From assembly GCA_017979445.1 (NCBI GenBank), contig CM030704.1, forward strand, positions 14,429,658 through 14,493,657: a DNA stretch of 64,000 nucleotides, written 5' to 3'. Below, one piece after another: positions 48,182-59,572 of this stretch (position 1 is the stretch's first letter; the number at the start of each line of letters is the position of its first letter). The notes under the pieces are model-generated. The model was not told where the DNA came from. It saw only the letters and a program-made list of their open reading frames with translations, and made no database searches. This stretch comes from Akebia trifoliata. Taxonomy: Eukaryota > Streptophyta > Magnoliopsida > Ranunculales > Lardizabalaceae. Both the position numbers and the translations under genes were made by a program.

Positions 48182-48955
48182 TAAAAGCGCCCTCGATCCA
48201 CGGGGTGTCCGGATCCGCTTTTGATTTTTGAGGTTTGGGAGTTGCCATCTAGTGATTATGGTCTAGGAACCGAGCATTGACTCTAAATAGATAAAAAAAA
48301 ACTAATATATGAATAAAAAGAAACTATGGTCCGGGGATCACGTTACCGGGTTGGAAGGTGTTAGGCACCAACCACGCCCAACAAACGCCGGTCTATATTA
48401 TTTCTCAAAAAAGGATTACATTACTAAAAGACCTAAAACAAATAAAAAAGATAAAAAAGTATATATAGATGATCACAACAATTTGTTCCCTCAGTACTAG
48501 CGGGGAGCGTCCTTGTATAAGTTTTCTTATTTTTCCTTCGTAATTGGATCTACTTCAGATCTCCAAGTTGAGGTGTCTTCTTCTTAGATATGAGTATATT
48601 TTGTATTTTTCGGAGGGTTTCTAGGTGTTTTTTTTAGTAAAAGTTGGGGTTTGGATGTTAAGTATGGAGTTGGGACTTCAAATCTAGGGTTTTGGGAAGG
48701 CTGGATAGACCTTTTGACCTATCTTTTATAGGATTTCTTTTAACCTCCCAAATTAGGCTGTGAAAGCTACTATTTATAGATTTTTTTGGTAAAATTAGGG
48801 TTCGACTATATCTCCTTTTAGATAAGGTGAATTAGGATTTTGACTTAAGTCTTATTTGATTCACTAGGTTTCTTTAGATTAGGGTTTTAATTTGGGTTTT
48901 GATTTAAGTCTTATGAGATTGACTTGGTATTTTAAATTAGGATTTTTAATCTTGT
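48182..48955 (-). mobile_element. 5' LTR fragment of family B (Ogre/Tat-like)
   Basis: This is the reverse complement of the last half of the family B LTR (compare 35800-36573), including the 'gcgccctcgatccac' end and the 'aacctagtgattatgg'-like phrase. Its terminal CA has worn to TA. It stops near 48955 without the LTR start. The adjacent tRNA-Arg site shows that its internal region pointed toward lower coordinates. Confidence 0.85.
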
Positions 48956-49477
48956 GTAATGAAAGAACCTAGTTCCGTGTTAATGTAATCCTCATTTTCA
49001 AAATGTTTTACCAACTCCGCGTTGATGCCAGCTCTTGCTGATGCAATTATTTAAAAAAAAATGCAACCTAGCTCCATGCTGATGCTAACTCCATGTTAAT
49101 GTCAACTCCGTGCTGATGCAATTATTTAAAAAAAAATACAATCCTGCACCATGCTGATGAAATTATTTTCAAATTATTTTAGAAAAAGATACAACCCAGC
49201 TCCATGTTGATGTAAGTATTTTAAAAACCATGCAATCCAACTCTGTGTTGATGTTGGCTTCGCGCCGAAGAACTTTTCTTTAAAACTCATAACAAACAAT
49301 TTGACCCGACCTAATTAAATATCATGCATTTCCATTTTTGTAAACAAGATAATAATGCTTGGTCTTTTGTACCCACAAGTGGTCAAACGAAAGAAATATA
49401 AACAGCCAGAGGAGCCCCCGTATTTCCTCAGATCCTTAACCACCACCATGAGTACCTCCAAAGTACCATAGCCCATA
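48956..49477. repeat. Diverged short repeats of 'ctccatgctgatgcaa' type
   Basis: Between 48960 and 49260 the words 'actccgtgctgatgcaatta' and 'gctccatgctgatgctaac' recur about eight times with A-rich spacers. The stretch joins the minus-strand LTR fragment to the plus-strand gag, and the left end of the plus-strand element is not visible in it. From 49270 to 49477 I see nothing certain. Confidence 0.6.
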
Positions 49478-51010
49478 ATGGCCGAAACGTCAAGGATCGC
49501 AGTATTATTTAAAACTACTGAGCAGCAAGAAAATATGTTGAGCGCCATGTTAACCAATGCTAGCTTTATACAAGCCCATACAATACAACAACATGCATCA
49601 GGGACAAACCAGGATCTACCCGAAAAACCTCCACAAGGGCCACAAAACACCCTACCATCCACAGTGATGAGATACCAAGGGCCCCTGCTTAACATTTCAT
49701 AGAATCGACCACCCCCTGTGGTCATTCTTAATGATGAGTGTGAGTATAGGGCCACAAAAGCCAAAATCATGATAAACGAAAAGATGGCCTAACGAATCAA
49801 GTCTCTTCAGGAGGAAATGAGGAGAATCAACGGCCTCAACACTATGAGTGGAATTTGGTTTAAAGACCTCTACTTTTATCCAAACACACAGCTGCTGACC
49901 GAGTTCAAATGTTCAGAATTTGAAAAATATAACGGAGTAGGGTGTCCTCTGTCACACATCAAATTATACTATAGATCGATGTGCCATTATGGCAAGGATG
50001 ACAGATTATTGGTATAGTTATTCCAGAGAAGCTTGACAAGGCTGGCTCTTAAATGGTTCTCGGGGTTGGATCATTCGCTTATCAAGAATTAATAGGATTT
50101 AGTTGAAATGTTCTAGCACAACTACAGGTTTAACACAGATGTAGGTTGGACCGAAATGACATGGCAAAGATAATGAAGAAATAGTGAAAGAGTACGCCCA
50201 AAGGTGGCGAGAATTAACTTCACAGGTGAGGCCAGCAATGACTGAACAAGAGATGAACACCACATTTATTTCAACACTAGGGCATGCCTTTTATACTCAT
50301 TTGTCGGGACACATTACGGACACTTTTTCAAATCTAGTAAGGTAGTAGATCGGGTTGAGGATGGGATCCGATCCAGTCTAATGATTTCACAAGCCAAGGA
50401 GCAGCAGCAAGGATACCTTCACAGAGAAACCTAGTGCCTTTGGAAAAGAAGAGAGAAGAAATCCAAATAAACAATGACCAACCAAGTCGACCATTCTTTA
50501 TCCTTGCACCAACACAAAGACCACAAGCTCCGTGAACCTCACGGTTCTGACACTTCCACTAGATTGGACCCCCGCACCTCAGAATCCATTTCGAGCAAAC
50601 CCTCTACCAATTGCACCACAGATACCATCGTATGGGCAGAATCAGTAAGTACAACCCAATAGGGTAAATAGGGTATTCACCAGGTTGCCAATGGCACTAT
50701 CAGAGTTACTCCCAATCTTACTCAGGGAAGAATATCTCACAAAACTACCACTGAACCCAGAAGCTGCAAAGGGACTAGGGTACATCCCTAGCTTGTTTTG
50801 TGAATTCCATATGGGTGCACTAGGGCACTCTACGAACCAATGCTAGAACCTTAAGCATCAGGTACGAAACCTAATAGACAAGAAAGCTCTCATATTGGAT
50901 GGACCAGCGAATCCAACTCAACAACAAAATATTAACCAAAACCCCCTACCTACCCACAATGGAGGGGGAAGCGGGCATGCAATAAATGCCATTCTAGGAG
51001 AGGAATCGAA
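49478..51010 (+). pseudogene. gag: gag of an Ogre/Tat-like element
   Basis: The frame from ATG 49478 is kept through several stops. The capsid part is readable at 49890-50340: TEFKCSEFEKYNGVGCPLSH, LALKWFSGLD, NYRFNTDV, then EEIVKEYAQRWRELTSQV and MTEQEMNTTFISTLGHAFY. The C-terminal part at 50690-50990 has LPMALSELLPILLREEYL, CEFHMGALGHSTNQC and LIDKKALILDGP, a combination typical of Ogre/Tat gag. Stops include those near 49703, 50018 and 50090, and frameshifts lie near 50160 and 50430. It is the start of a plus-strand element that continues into protease and RT; its LTR and primer site are not found upstream. Confidence 0.85.
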
Positions 51011-52600
51011 ATTTAGTCCATCAGCCTTAATAATTCTTACTGGATCGAAAGTTAGGATCCATCTAGTAAAGGAACAAGAGACATCAACAGTTAATGTCAT
51101 TACCCGATATACGACAAACCCTCCTCAAGATTCTCGATTACCACTCAGAATGACTGATCTCACCATCCAATCTAGTCATCAAATTCCTAATACTACCACT
51201 AGACCCCCTCTCATTATAGCCTATACATTGCCAAATCCCCAAAATACGACTCGACCACCACTCATCATTCCTTACACTTCATCAACCGCTCAAGTAGCTC
51301 CTCCTACTACCACAACATCCAAACCGCAACCTCTACCCCTTATCCTCAATGTAAAACTTGATCCACCTCCAATGATCATACTTTCACTTAAACCATTCCC
51401 GTATAGCTCTAACCAAACAGTCCCATGGAGCTACGAGACTACAATCACAACATCGACAGGGGTCGAAATAATGAAAAGGGTGATGGGGCTGACATTGGCC
51501 ACATGACAAAAATAAGAAAGTGCCAAAAAGAAATAGTAAAAGGGGTAAGCATAAAAGGAAGAAGCAATAGAAATAGCAAAGGGAATAATGGACGAGGAGA
51601 AGAGGAAAGCAAAAGCAAAAGGCAAGGTGGACGAAAAAGATAACAAGGAGGAAAAGGTGAAAGTATCAGATAAAAAGGCTATAGACTTCATTAGGCTTAT
51701 TCGCAAGAGTGAGCATAATATAGTGGATCAATTGAACAAACAACCAGCTCAAACTGTATTCTAGGCATTCTACAGAAGTCAGAAAAGTACTAAGAAGTAC
51801 TCTTGAGAGTTTGGGAAAAGTCGCATGTACCTATGACCACTTCGTCAGTATAATTAGAGGAAACAGTTGGTTAGATTATGGCTCCCAATCCCATTATCTT
51901 CATAGAAAGTGAGTTTGTACCAGAGGGACGGGGGCACGTCGAATCGTTAAATATCATGATCATATGCAAGAGCATGATAGTCGTCAGAGTACTAATTGAT
52001 AATGGCTCAGCTTTCAACGTCTATCCTTTCGAAACCTTCTACAAGCTCAACATCGATTGGTCGCATGTCAAACCCAACAATAAGGTCGTTCAAGGTTTTG
52101 GTAGCTCAAGAAGGGATTCTATGGGAGAAGTGGACTTACCGATCACTATACGACCTTGTACATTTGAGGTAAACAACCTTCAACTTGCTGCTGAGCAGGC
52201 CATGGATCCATATTACTAGGGCAATACCTTCTTCTTTGCACCAAAGAGTCAAGTTTATCTGGGACAGAGGATGATATATATTTTAGTAGAAAATCTCATC
52301 CCGGTTGGGAGAGCTCTAGATGTTCCTTTCATAGACATAGAAATGAAGAAAGATAAGGCATTATACCATTCCTACCAATTCGTTGTTGTTAACTATGTTG
52401 AAAAGGAGAAAGAGAAGTTAAAAGAAGAATTATCAAGGGAAAATTTGATGATTGGCCGGGTCTTAAATAAAATAGGTTATCGACCCAAACAAGGATTGGG
52501 ACTGGGAGGAAAAGCGAAAGCCACGCTAGTCAAAATGAAGAAACACACTCCTTATTTCGGTTTAGGGTTCAAACCTACAAAAAGGATGTGTCAGATATGA
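51011..52600 (+). pseudogene. pol: Protease region with G-patch-like tail of the Ogre/Tat-like element
   Basis: A proline- and threonine-rich linker (50895-51506) and a Lys-rich part precede the protease at 51878-52219. The protease shows FVPEGRGHVESLNIMIICK, then the active-site region VLIDNGSAFNVYP, where Asp-Asn-Gly replaces Asp-Thr-Gly as is usual in Tat elements, and GEVDLPITIRPCTFEV. After a TAG at 52217 the frame resumes, and 52430-52580 carries a G-patch-like stretch (KIGYRPKQGLGLGGKAKA, YFGLGFKPTKR), also a known Tat-lineage feature. Stops and frame changes make it non-functional. Confidence 0.8.
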
Positions 52601-53400
52601 ATGATAGAAAGAGAACTTCGATTAACAAGAAAGTAAAATCGTGAACTAAACGTTTGAAATCTGGGCAAGGTTTCTCATATCAACGTTATCTTCCCGAAAT
52701 CTCAAGTTAAACCTAACAGCTTATCAGAATAACTGCCAACAAAGTCAGCTAAATATTCGGAAACAATAAGTTTCAAACCCCAACACATTCAAGAAGACTC
52801 AGTTGTTGAGTCCCAACTATCCCTCGTGAAGGGCATTGACATCTTTTTCAATGGGGATTCCAACGAAAGTCTACACGAGGCAACAAAAGAGCCTGCAAAA
52901 GAAGAAAGCACTGCGAGCAAAGAGAATAAATCACCCTTCCCCATTAGCATCAACTGGGCATCAATCATCCTCCCACCAAGCTTGGGAGGGACCATGCCAG
53001 AATTGACAACATCAAGCTAGAGATAATGGTCATCTCCGAACCACCTTATCACCTTATTCGTCTTCTCAGAAAAGGAGAGGTCTTGAACAATTGGGAGAAA
53101 TTCCCATTGACCCTTGAGGCTACGGAGGACTCCAAAAAAAACACCATTAGATAAATCTAATTTGCCTAAGGAACCATAACGAGCCCTTGTCTTCGGGAAA
53201 AAACTATTTTGAGGGCCCCCTCTTTTTACTAGTGAATCTACATGGTTGTTCTTCTTATTTTTCAAATATTTAAACAAATAAAAAAATAAATATTCTTCAA
53301 AAATCAAAAATATCTCAAAAATAAAAAAAAAATTAAAAAAACTTTGAAAATTATTAAAAAAAAATAGATATTTTTCAAAAATAAAAAAAAGAGTTTTGAA
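52601..53400 (+). other. Linker region of the Tat-like pol, degraded
   Basis: Between the G-patch-like end and RT I see only short unconvincing frames (for example 52826-53020). A strongly A-rich stretch with 'aaaataaaaaaaa' words lies at 53270-53400. The element's spacer between protease and RT is expected here. Confidence 0.45.
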
Positions 53401-54140
53401 GAGATCTGTCTCGATTAAATAAGTACCCAGATAGAACGAAATTTGAAAAGGACGAGAATGATTTTGATCTTAAACTCTACTTAGACCTCATAGGGATCGA
53501 AGAAGAGTCTAAGGACGAAATGGAATACCCACCTAAAGAAATTAAAGACTTGGTAAAAGATCACGAGAAAGGTGTTCATTCAAACATTAAGGATACAGAT
53601 TCAATCAATCTTGGTACTGAAGAGGACTTACGAATCGTCAAGATCGGAGCCTCGCTAACACAAAAATAAAATGAAGAAGTGATTGAACTCTTACAAAATT
53701 ATCAAGACGTTTTCGCATGGTCATACAGAGACATGTTGGGTTAGACACTGATCTTATTATCCACAAACTACCAATTACTCTCGGAAGCAAGCCGATTAAG
53801 CAAAAATTGAGAAGGCTGAAATTAGAATGGACCCTCAAGGTCAAAGTATGGTATGTTTTCGTTTATGGACGATTTTTCAAGTTATAATCAGATAAAAATG
53901 ATAGAAGAAGACCAGGAGAAGACCGTATTCGTCATGTCATAGGGCAATTTCCACTACAAAGTCATACCATTCAGGTTAAAAAATGCAGGGGCAACATATC
54001 AATGTGCGATGACCGCATTATTCCACAACATGATTCATGAGAAAATAGAGATTCACATAGATGACATGATCGCTAAGTCTGGCATAGAAGAAAATCATCT
54101 GGTTAATCTCAAAAATTTGTTCGACAGGCTAAGAAAGTGA
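53401..54140 (+). pseudogene. pol: RT domain of the Ogre/Tat-like element, internally deleted and truncated
   Basis: The start of RT is readable at 53680-53850 (EVIELLQNYQDVFAWSYRDM, HKLPITLGSKPIKQKLRRL). It then jumps within a few bases near 53850 to FSFMDDFSSYNQIKMIEED, so the finger-subdomain part that should lie between is missing. The palm follows (NFHYKVIPF, LKNAGATYQ, MTALFHNMIH) with the catalytic box HIDD at 54054-54065 in place of YVDD. It ends after VNLKNLFDRLRK near 54140. RNase H and integrase are absent downstream. Confidence 0.88.
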
Positions 54141-54660
54141 TTGACCTTCTTTATAGTCATCAATAAACCCTATAGAAGATTGTACTAAAGTGATTTGTAG
54201 GGTATCGTTATTGACCAGGGATTGCGGGTACTCCTATTCTAAAGAGTCATAACAAATTTTAGTTAGTTTAATTAACAAGTTGGAAACAAACATATTACAC
54301 AAATTTAAGGGGGTTTCAATTTTGGCGATTCGGATTAAAAAAAAAATAATAATAAATAAATAAATAAATAAATAAATAATAATAAAAATTAAAATTAAAA
54401 TTAAAATTAAAGAAATAAATATTTACAATTGATCATCTTCTCTCACAATTCAGAAAATCAAATTCATTAAATGACTAATCAAATTGCTTCAACATAGACA
54501 ACGAATTTCATACCTTAATTACATATCCGAATTGAATCAAAGTGCAAGCCTAAAGTGATCATGCATTTTATAAATTCTTTCTTTGATAAACCCTAGACCT
54601 AAAACAAAGCCTCTTATTAAGTCAAAATGCTATGGAACATTAAATTCTTTCATGCATTTA
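54141..54660. other. AT-rich spacer between two Tat-lineage remnants
   Basis: It contains (AAAT)n at about 54350-54385 and 'aaaatt' words at 54385-54410. No gene or element end is identifiable. It joins the plus-strand RT remnant to the truncated integrase of the minus-strand element. Confidence 0.5.
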
Positions 54661-55089
54661 ATTACACTTAAATAATCCTTTGCTACCAATAAGAAAGTCA
54701 AATTGTCCGATTCCCTAGGCAACGGGCTTACTAAATCGATCCCCCACTGCACAAAAGGCCACAGGCTAACAAGGGAGTTAAGCTATATTGTCGGTTATCG
54801 AATTATCTTCCCATGTCTTTGGTAGTTGTCACAGTGCTTGACACACAGTGTTGCATCCTTCTGCAAATATGACCAAAAATAGCCCTGAGAAAGTACTTTA
54901 TGTGCCAAGGATCGTGCCCCCAAATGGTTTCCACAATCTCCCTCATAGATTTCATTAAACACTTCCTTGGCCTCATTTGGGGCTAAGTATTATGGAGTGG
55001 ACCCCCTACAAACCTTCTTGTACAGAATTCCATCTAGAATAGTGTACTTCTCTGCTTTGCTCCTGATTTGCCTGGCCTCCCTTGGATCA
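54661..55089 (-). pseudogene. pol: Integrase N-terminal part of the Retand-like element
   Basis: On the minus strand the zinc-binding region shows CVKHCDNYQRHGK, and the start of the core shows WPFVQWGIDLVSPLP with the first catalytic Asp, followed by GQFDFLI. The match ends near 54665 in a stretch equivalent to the approach to the second Asp. Everything after that is missing. Confidence 0.8.
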
Positions 55090-55770
55090 CTAGACAATTC
55101 TTCCCACAAGAAAAAGGCCAGGATTGGGCTTATCCATCCTTGGTTTCTCAGAAACTATTACTAAACTAGTTAGTCCGGGCTCATCTATTGTCTGGAGTTC
55201 TTGGTTGCCCAATGACAATTCTCTTTTGTCTTGTCCAACCAACATCGAGGCGACATAAGCCAGAGCATCGGCATGTCTATTATCTATCTGGGTTATATGC
55301 TTTATTTTTACTTCTCCCGCGCGATGCATAGCGGATCTAATCTTCTCTAGGTAGAGCTTGCATCCTAAGATCTCGAGCTTCGAACGTTCCATTAATGTGA
55401 TTTACTACCAACTGCAAGTCGTTGTAGACAGTTGCCTCAGATACCTTTAGACCTGCTAAAGATTCGAGGCCGAGTAGCATCGCTTTGTACTCTACCTTAT
55501 TGTTCAATGCTCTTAACCCTAATTTAACCACCTTTTCTATTCTTGACCCATTTGGGGTGATCAACACTACCTCGACTCCTGACCTTTCAAAATTGGACGA
55601 TCTGTCGACATAGGCCTTCCATCCTGGACTATCTTGCAACTCTTGCTCACCATCTATTGTTCTAATTCTTCTACCCGTAAATCTATTTTCTCCACCACCG
55701 AGAAGTCTGCTAAGAAATCAACTACCGCCTGGCCTTTCAACGAGATTTTGGATTTGAATTCAAGCCCAAA
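55090..55770 (-). pseudogene. pol: RNase H of the Retand-like element
   Basis: On the minus strand: KGQAVVDFLADF, then PGWKAYVDRSSNFERSGVEV (the usual Asp-Gly-Ser reads Asp-Arg-Ser), LNNKVEYKAMLLGLESLAGL with the catalytic Glu, YNDLQLVVNHINGTFEARD, and DNRHADALAYVASM. The frame is open from 55639 to 55337 and, shifted, from 55392 to 55090. This is the plant-type second RNase H arrangement seen in Tat-lineage elements. It lies directly between RT and integrase. Confidence 0.87.
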
Positions 55771-56199
55771 CTCTACTAGCTACACCATCTATTTTGCTAT
55801 TCTGCCTGACCCTTTCACTTTTCACAATACCGACTTTAGAGGAAACTCTATGCTGACATGCACTCGATGTGCTTGGAAATATGGTTGTAGGCGTAGCGTC
55901 GTATAAACTAAGCTAATCCCACCTTCTCGAGCCTTGAGTAACACATTTTTCATTTGTGAAAGATTTTATAAAAAACTAGCTGGATTGCTCCGTGGTTGTT
56001 TCAATCCTGACCAAGACCGAGTTGAACGCATGCTCTGAAGTAGTTAAGTACAATCCCAACTCTTCTCCTACCTCTAGTTTTGAGAGTATATAGGGGGCTT
56101 ACCGAGGTATCTCTTCAATTCCAAGAAAACTTGCTTACACTCTTTTGTCCATTCAAATTTGAAAATTTTCCACAACAACCTGGTACAAGGGTCTGCATT

Positions 56200-57080
56200 T
56201 GTCAGAAGATCTGGCAATAAAATGATTCAAGGCAGCTACTCTTCTCGCTAAGTTTTGGACTTACTTTTAAGTCCTTAGGGAAGGCATTTCCAATAACACT
56301 TTGATCTGATCTGGATTGGCTTCGATCCCCCACTTCATGACTAGGTAACCTAGGAATTTCCCTGAGGTTAACGCGAAAGTGCACTTCTTTAGATTGAGCT
56401 TCATCCCCACATTCCTTATCCGGGATAAGATTTCCTCCAAATCGTTGACATGGTCTTCCTTCCTCTTGCTCTTGACTAGCAAGTCGTATATATATACTTC
56501 CACTATTCTACCCAGCAAGTCTTTGAAAACCTTGATTACCAACCTTTGATAAGTAGCTCCTGCATTCTTAAGGCTAAAGGGCATGTCTTTGTAACTGTAG
56601 AGCCCCTATTCCGTAATGAATGATGTCTTTTCCTGATCTGCTGGGCTGAACTGTATCTAATTGTACCCAGAATAGCCATCCATGAAGGAGCACCTCTCGT
56701 AGCAGGAAGTTGCATCTGCCAGCTGATCTATCATTGGCATTGGAAAACTATCCTTAAGGAAAGCCTTATTTAAATTTGTAAAGTTTATGCAGACTCTAAC
56801 CTTCCCATTTTTCTTAGGCACTGGCATTATCCGAGAACTACTCTTCTCGAATGAATCCAACCCTAATCAACCTGCCTACCTCTTTGTTTACCGCTTTCTT
56901 GAACCGCGACGCCAGCCACCTTGGTTTTTTGCTTAACCAGTTTGAAGGTTGGCTCTACATTCAAGTGGTGACAGATCACCTCTAGGCTGATCCCTGGCAT
57001 TTCTACGATAGACCAGGTGAAAATGTCTCGGTTCCTCTTTAGGCATTCCGTTAACTCTATTAACTCTCCCAACTCCAACT
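56200..57080 (-). pseudogene. pol: Reverse transcriptase of the Retand-like element
   Basis: On the minus strand: RNRDIFTWSIVEMPGISLEV and ICHHLNVEP (56863-57078), NGKVRVCINFTNLNKAFLKD and MIDQLADATSCYERCSFMDG (56657-56860), then MPFSLKNAGATYQRLVIKVF and a catalytic box reading YIYD at 56484-56495 in place of YVDD, with KCTFALTSGKFLGYLV. Frameshifts separate these blocks near 56990, 56650 and 56270. Between 55770 and 56200 the thumb and connection are heavily degraded. Confidence 0.9.
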
Positions 57081-57299
57081 ACGCCTCTACTCCAATTTGC
57101 TTTCCTTCCCCTATGTCTACCATTTGAATATCTTCTAGGCATGGGGATTCACCAGTCTTGATCTCACCCCACTATAATTATTATTGCTGGCCTCCGATCT
57201 AGGATGATCCTTCCCTACCCAATGTACACACCTGAGCTGCCACTTGATCGCCTCGCACATCCCACATCAAAGGACCTGGTAATACGTGGACAAGACCGC

Positions 57300-57644
57300 T
57301 CACATCTCATGCGCACACCATACACATCTCATGTATGGTGAACTCACCTCCAAAACCACGAACCTAGTCATCAAGGTTACCGATCCCACTTGTATCGGCA
57401 ACATTATTTCCCCGCAAGGTCGATTGGATCTTCCATCGAACCCGATCAATGGTGCTCCTGTTGGGGTAAGCACATTCTTGCTAAGGCCCATCTTCAAGAA
57501 GGCCGAAACATACAAAATATCTACTGAGCTACCATTGTCAATTAACACCCTCTTGAGCATGAAAGTGGCTACTCGCAGCGTTACCACCAGGGCGTCATAA
57601 TGGGGCCTCATTATCCCTTCCAAGTCCTTTTCAATGAACGCCAC
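57300..57644 (-). pseudogene. pol: Aspartic protease of the Retand-like element
   Basis: The 114-residue minus-strand frame has PHYDALVVTLRVATFMLKRV, the active site LIDNGSSVDILY (Asp-Asn-Gly), FLKMGLSKNVLTPTGAPLIG and EIMLPIQVGSVTLMTRF. This matches the protease of Retand-type Tat elements. The end (SSPYMRCVWCAHEM) leaves the family pattern. Region 57080-57300 has no readable domain. Confidence 0.87.
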
Positions 57645-58860
57645 TGTTTGCTTCCCAAAGGGTCATATCTGCTATGTAGGCTCGCTCCTTGTTGTAAAGA
57701 CGTGTGCTAGGTATTCAGTTTTCCTTATTTTAATCCTTTCTCTAACCTTATCCTGCCCTGATTTTCCACCCTCCTCTCTAAAAACAACATGTATTACCGT
57801 TGCCCTTCCATCCTGCCCTTCAACAGGTGGTTGGTCAACCATTTGGTTCTTGTCTTGGGGTGGGCCTTCTTTTTGTCTTCTGGGCAGGTCTCTCAACTTG
57901 TCCTGCTCTGTCAACCTCTACAGGAATATCCTCAAGGCTTGGCATCTACTAGTGGTATGGGCTCGCACTTTGTGATACTCGTAGTATCTCTTGTCTTGGT
58001 TAATTTGATCTCGAGGAAGAAGCACAGGCCACTTGAAATATGGTTCATGTGCGAAGAGAGGAAAGATCTCATTGGGAAGCATAACAAAATATGCTCCTCC
58101 TCTTCTCTTCTCCCCATCTTGCTCCAACGGTCTTTTCCTGCCCTATTGATGTACCTAATGCTATTTATTGGTCTTTTCCACAGCATGTATAACCTTGTTC
58201 TTTCTTGTAGAGCTTCAATGATCATCTTCTAAGTAGATATACTTTTTTGCTCTTTCGAACAACTCGCTCAGAGTTTTCGTTCTCTTTTCCACAAGGGACC
58301 TGTACAACTTTGAGCCTGATGGTAAAGAATTTTTGAACACCAACATGACCATTCTCTTATCACAACTCTCTAAAGACATTGTTTTCTCTCTGAATCTTCT
58401 TATGAACTCTCTGAGGCTTTTCCCATATTCCAATCTTATGTTGAGCAACGCATCGACGTCTCTTCTACTCTCCCTATTGCCAATGTATCAAGTAACAAGG
58501 GTAGTGTAGAGTTCCTCGAATGAGGTAATGGATCCACACTACAACTTATGGAACTAAGTCAATGCATTCCTTTGCAAACTCGAGGGGAACAACCTACATA
58601 TCAATCCCTCATTCTCATCCCACAATGCGAGCATCTATTGGAAGTAGAAGAGATGCTCCACCGGGTCTTTATCTTAGAATAAGGGACAATATGCGACGGT
58701 GCAAACTTCTCCAAGATCTTTTCGACTAAGATTTCTGTCATAAAGGGAGACTTTTGAATCTCCCAAATGGCTTGGGCTACTACCGTGCCTACTTTGACAC
58801 TCTTCATCACCTTCTTTTCTTTTCTAATCATCTCTCGGACCTTTTCTCGAGTCAAGCCTA
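57645..58860 (-). pseudogene. gag: gag of the Retand-like element
   Basis: On the minus strand, from about 58855: TREKVREMIRKEKK, FMTEILVEKILEKFAPSHIV, then VEHLFYF (about 58660), WDENEG and LQRNALT, and a well-kept block 58448-58215 (LLNIRLEYGKSLREFIRRFR, LVEKRTKTLSELFERAKKYI). A Cys/His-like part at about 58040-57920 reads YYEYHKVRAHTTSRC, with the first Cys replaced. Stops and frameshifts are frequent. Gag forms the particle. The large plus-strand frames across this region (57634-57975, 57789-58232) are antisense shadows. Confidence 0.85.
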
Positions 58861-58980
58861 CTACAGGCTCGGTTCGAGTGGCTGCAGTAGCAACTCCATT
58901 CCGTCTTCTCCCGTAGGGATCAGTAACGACGCACTCCTTTTTGTACTTGGAGCATGTTCATCCTTGCTTGCTGACTAGGG

Positions 58981-59572
58981 ATTTCTTGGTAAACTATCTT
59001 GCTCCGCCTGTTGTTGGTTATCGAGACACTGACTTAAAGTTTCGATTATGTTCAACCAAGTCATCCATCTTCTTCTACATCTCCTCTTGTTATTTTCTCA
59101 TGGCATTTAACATCGCCAAAAGTTGTGTATTTACGACTAGAACAACTGGTGGGGGCGCATTACTTTGTTTATTCTTGTGGATCTCACCATTATTTCAATT
59201 GAAATTAATCTAATTTTAGTGTTCTCACGAATATCGTTAGTTTTATGAGGTTAGAATTCGATGGACGGTTCTAATAAATCCAACCACATTGATCTGAAGT
59301 CATACCTCACACCTCCCTCCTTGTGGTAGTGTGGTACCTGTTAAAATCACTTCGATGCTCAAGTTAAAGAAGCAGAGGAATAATCCCTAATACTGGTTAG
59401 CCTCCAATTTCCCCAAAAAGTTCCCTTTCAATAGTGCTTACTGTGTTATTTATCCCCCCTAGCTGCCCCTAGGGTTTCCCCCTCTATAGGCTATAATCAT
59501 GGGATTTTTCCTGACTCTATGGAGTTGTTTACCTAATCGAGATCTTCTAAATTGATCGTACTTGTGGACACG
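58981..59572. other. Leader-side sequence of the Retand-like element, unresolved
   Basis: This lies upstream of gag on the minus strand. It holds no clear primer site or LTR end. The short plus-strand frame 58941-59213 is an antisense shadow or chance. Nothing more can be said. Confidence 0.4.

Larger units (their letters stand above)
54661..58980 (-). mobile_element. Retand-like (Tat lineage) Ty3/gypsy element, internal region without LTRs
   Basis: Gag, protease, RT, RNase H and the integrase start follow in order on the minus strand over about 4.3 kb, which defines a Ty3/gypsy element. The gag and protease phrases point to the Retand branch of Tat. The 3' part of integrase and the 3' LTR are missing at 54.66 kb. 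A 5' LTR is not recognised between 59.0 and 59.57 kb, and the LTR at 59573-61211 appears to belong to another element. Confidence 0.85.

Noticed and set aside
49315..49770. 151-residue minus-strand frame
   Set aside because: It lies opposite the well-supported Tat gag start on the plus strand and has no motif; it is an antisense shadow.
57634..58232. Plus-strand frames of 113 and 147 residues
   Set aside because: They are antisense to the Retand-like gag, whose minus-strand reading has clear family phrases.
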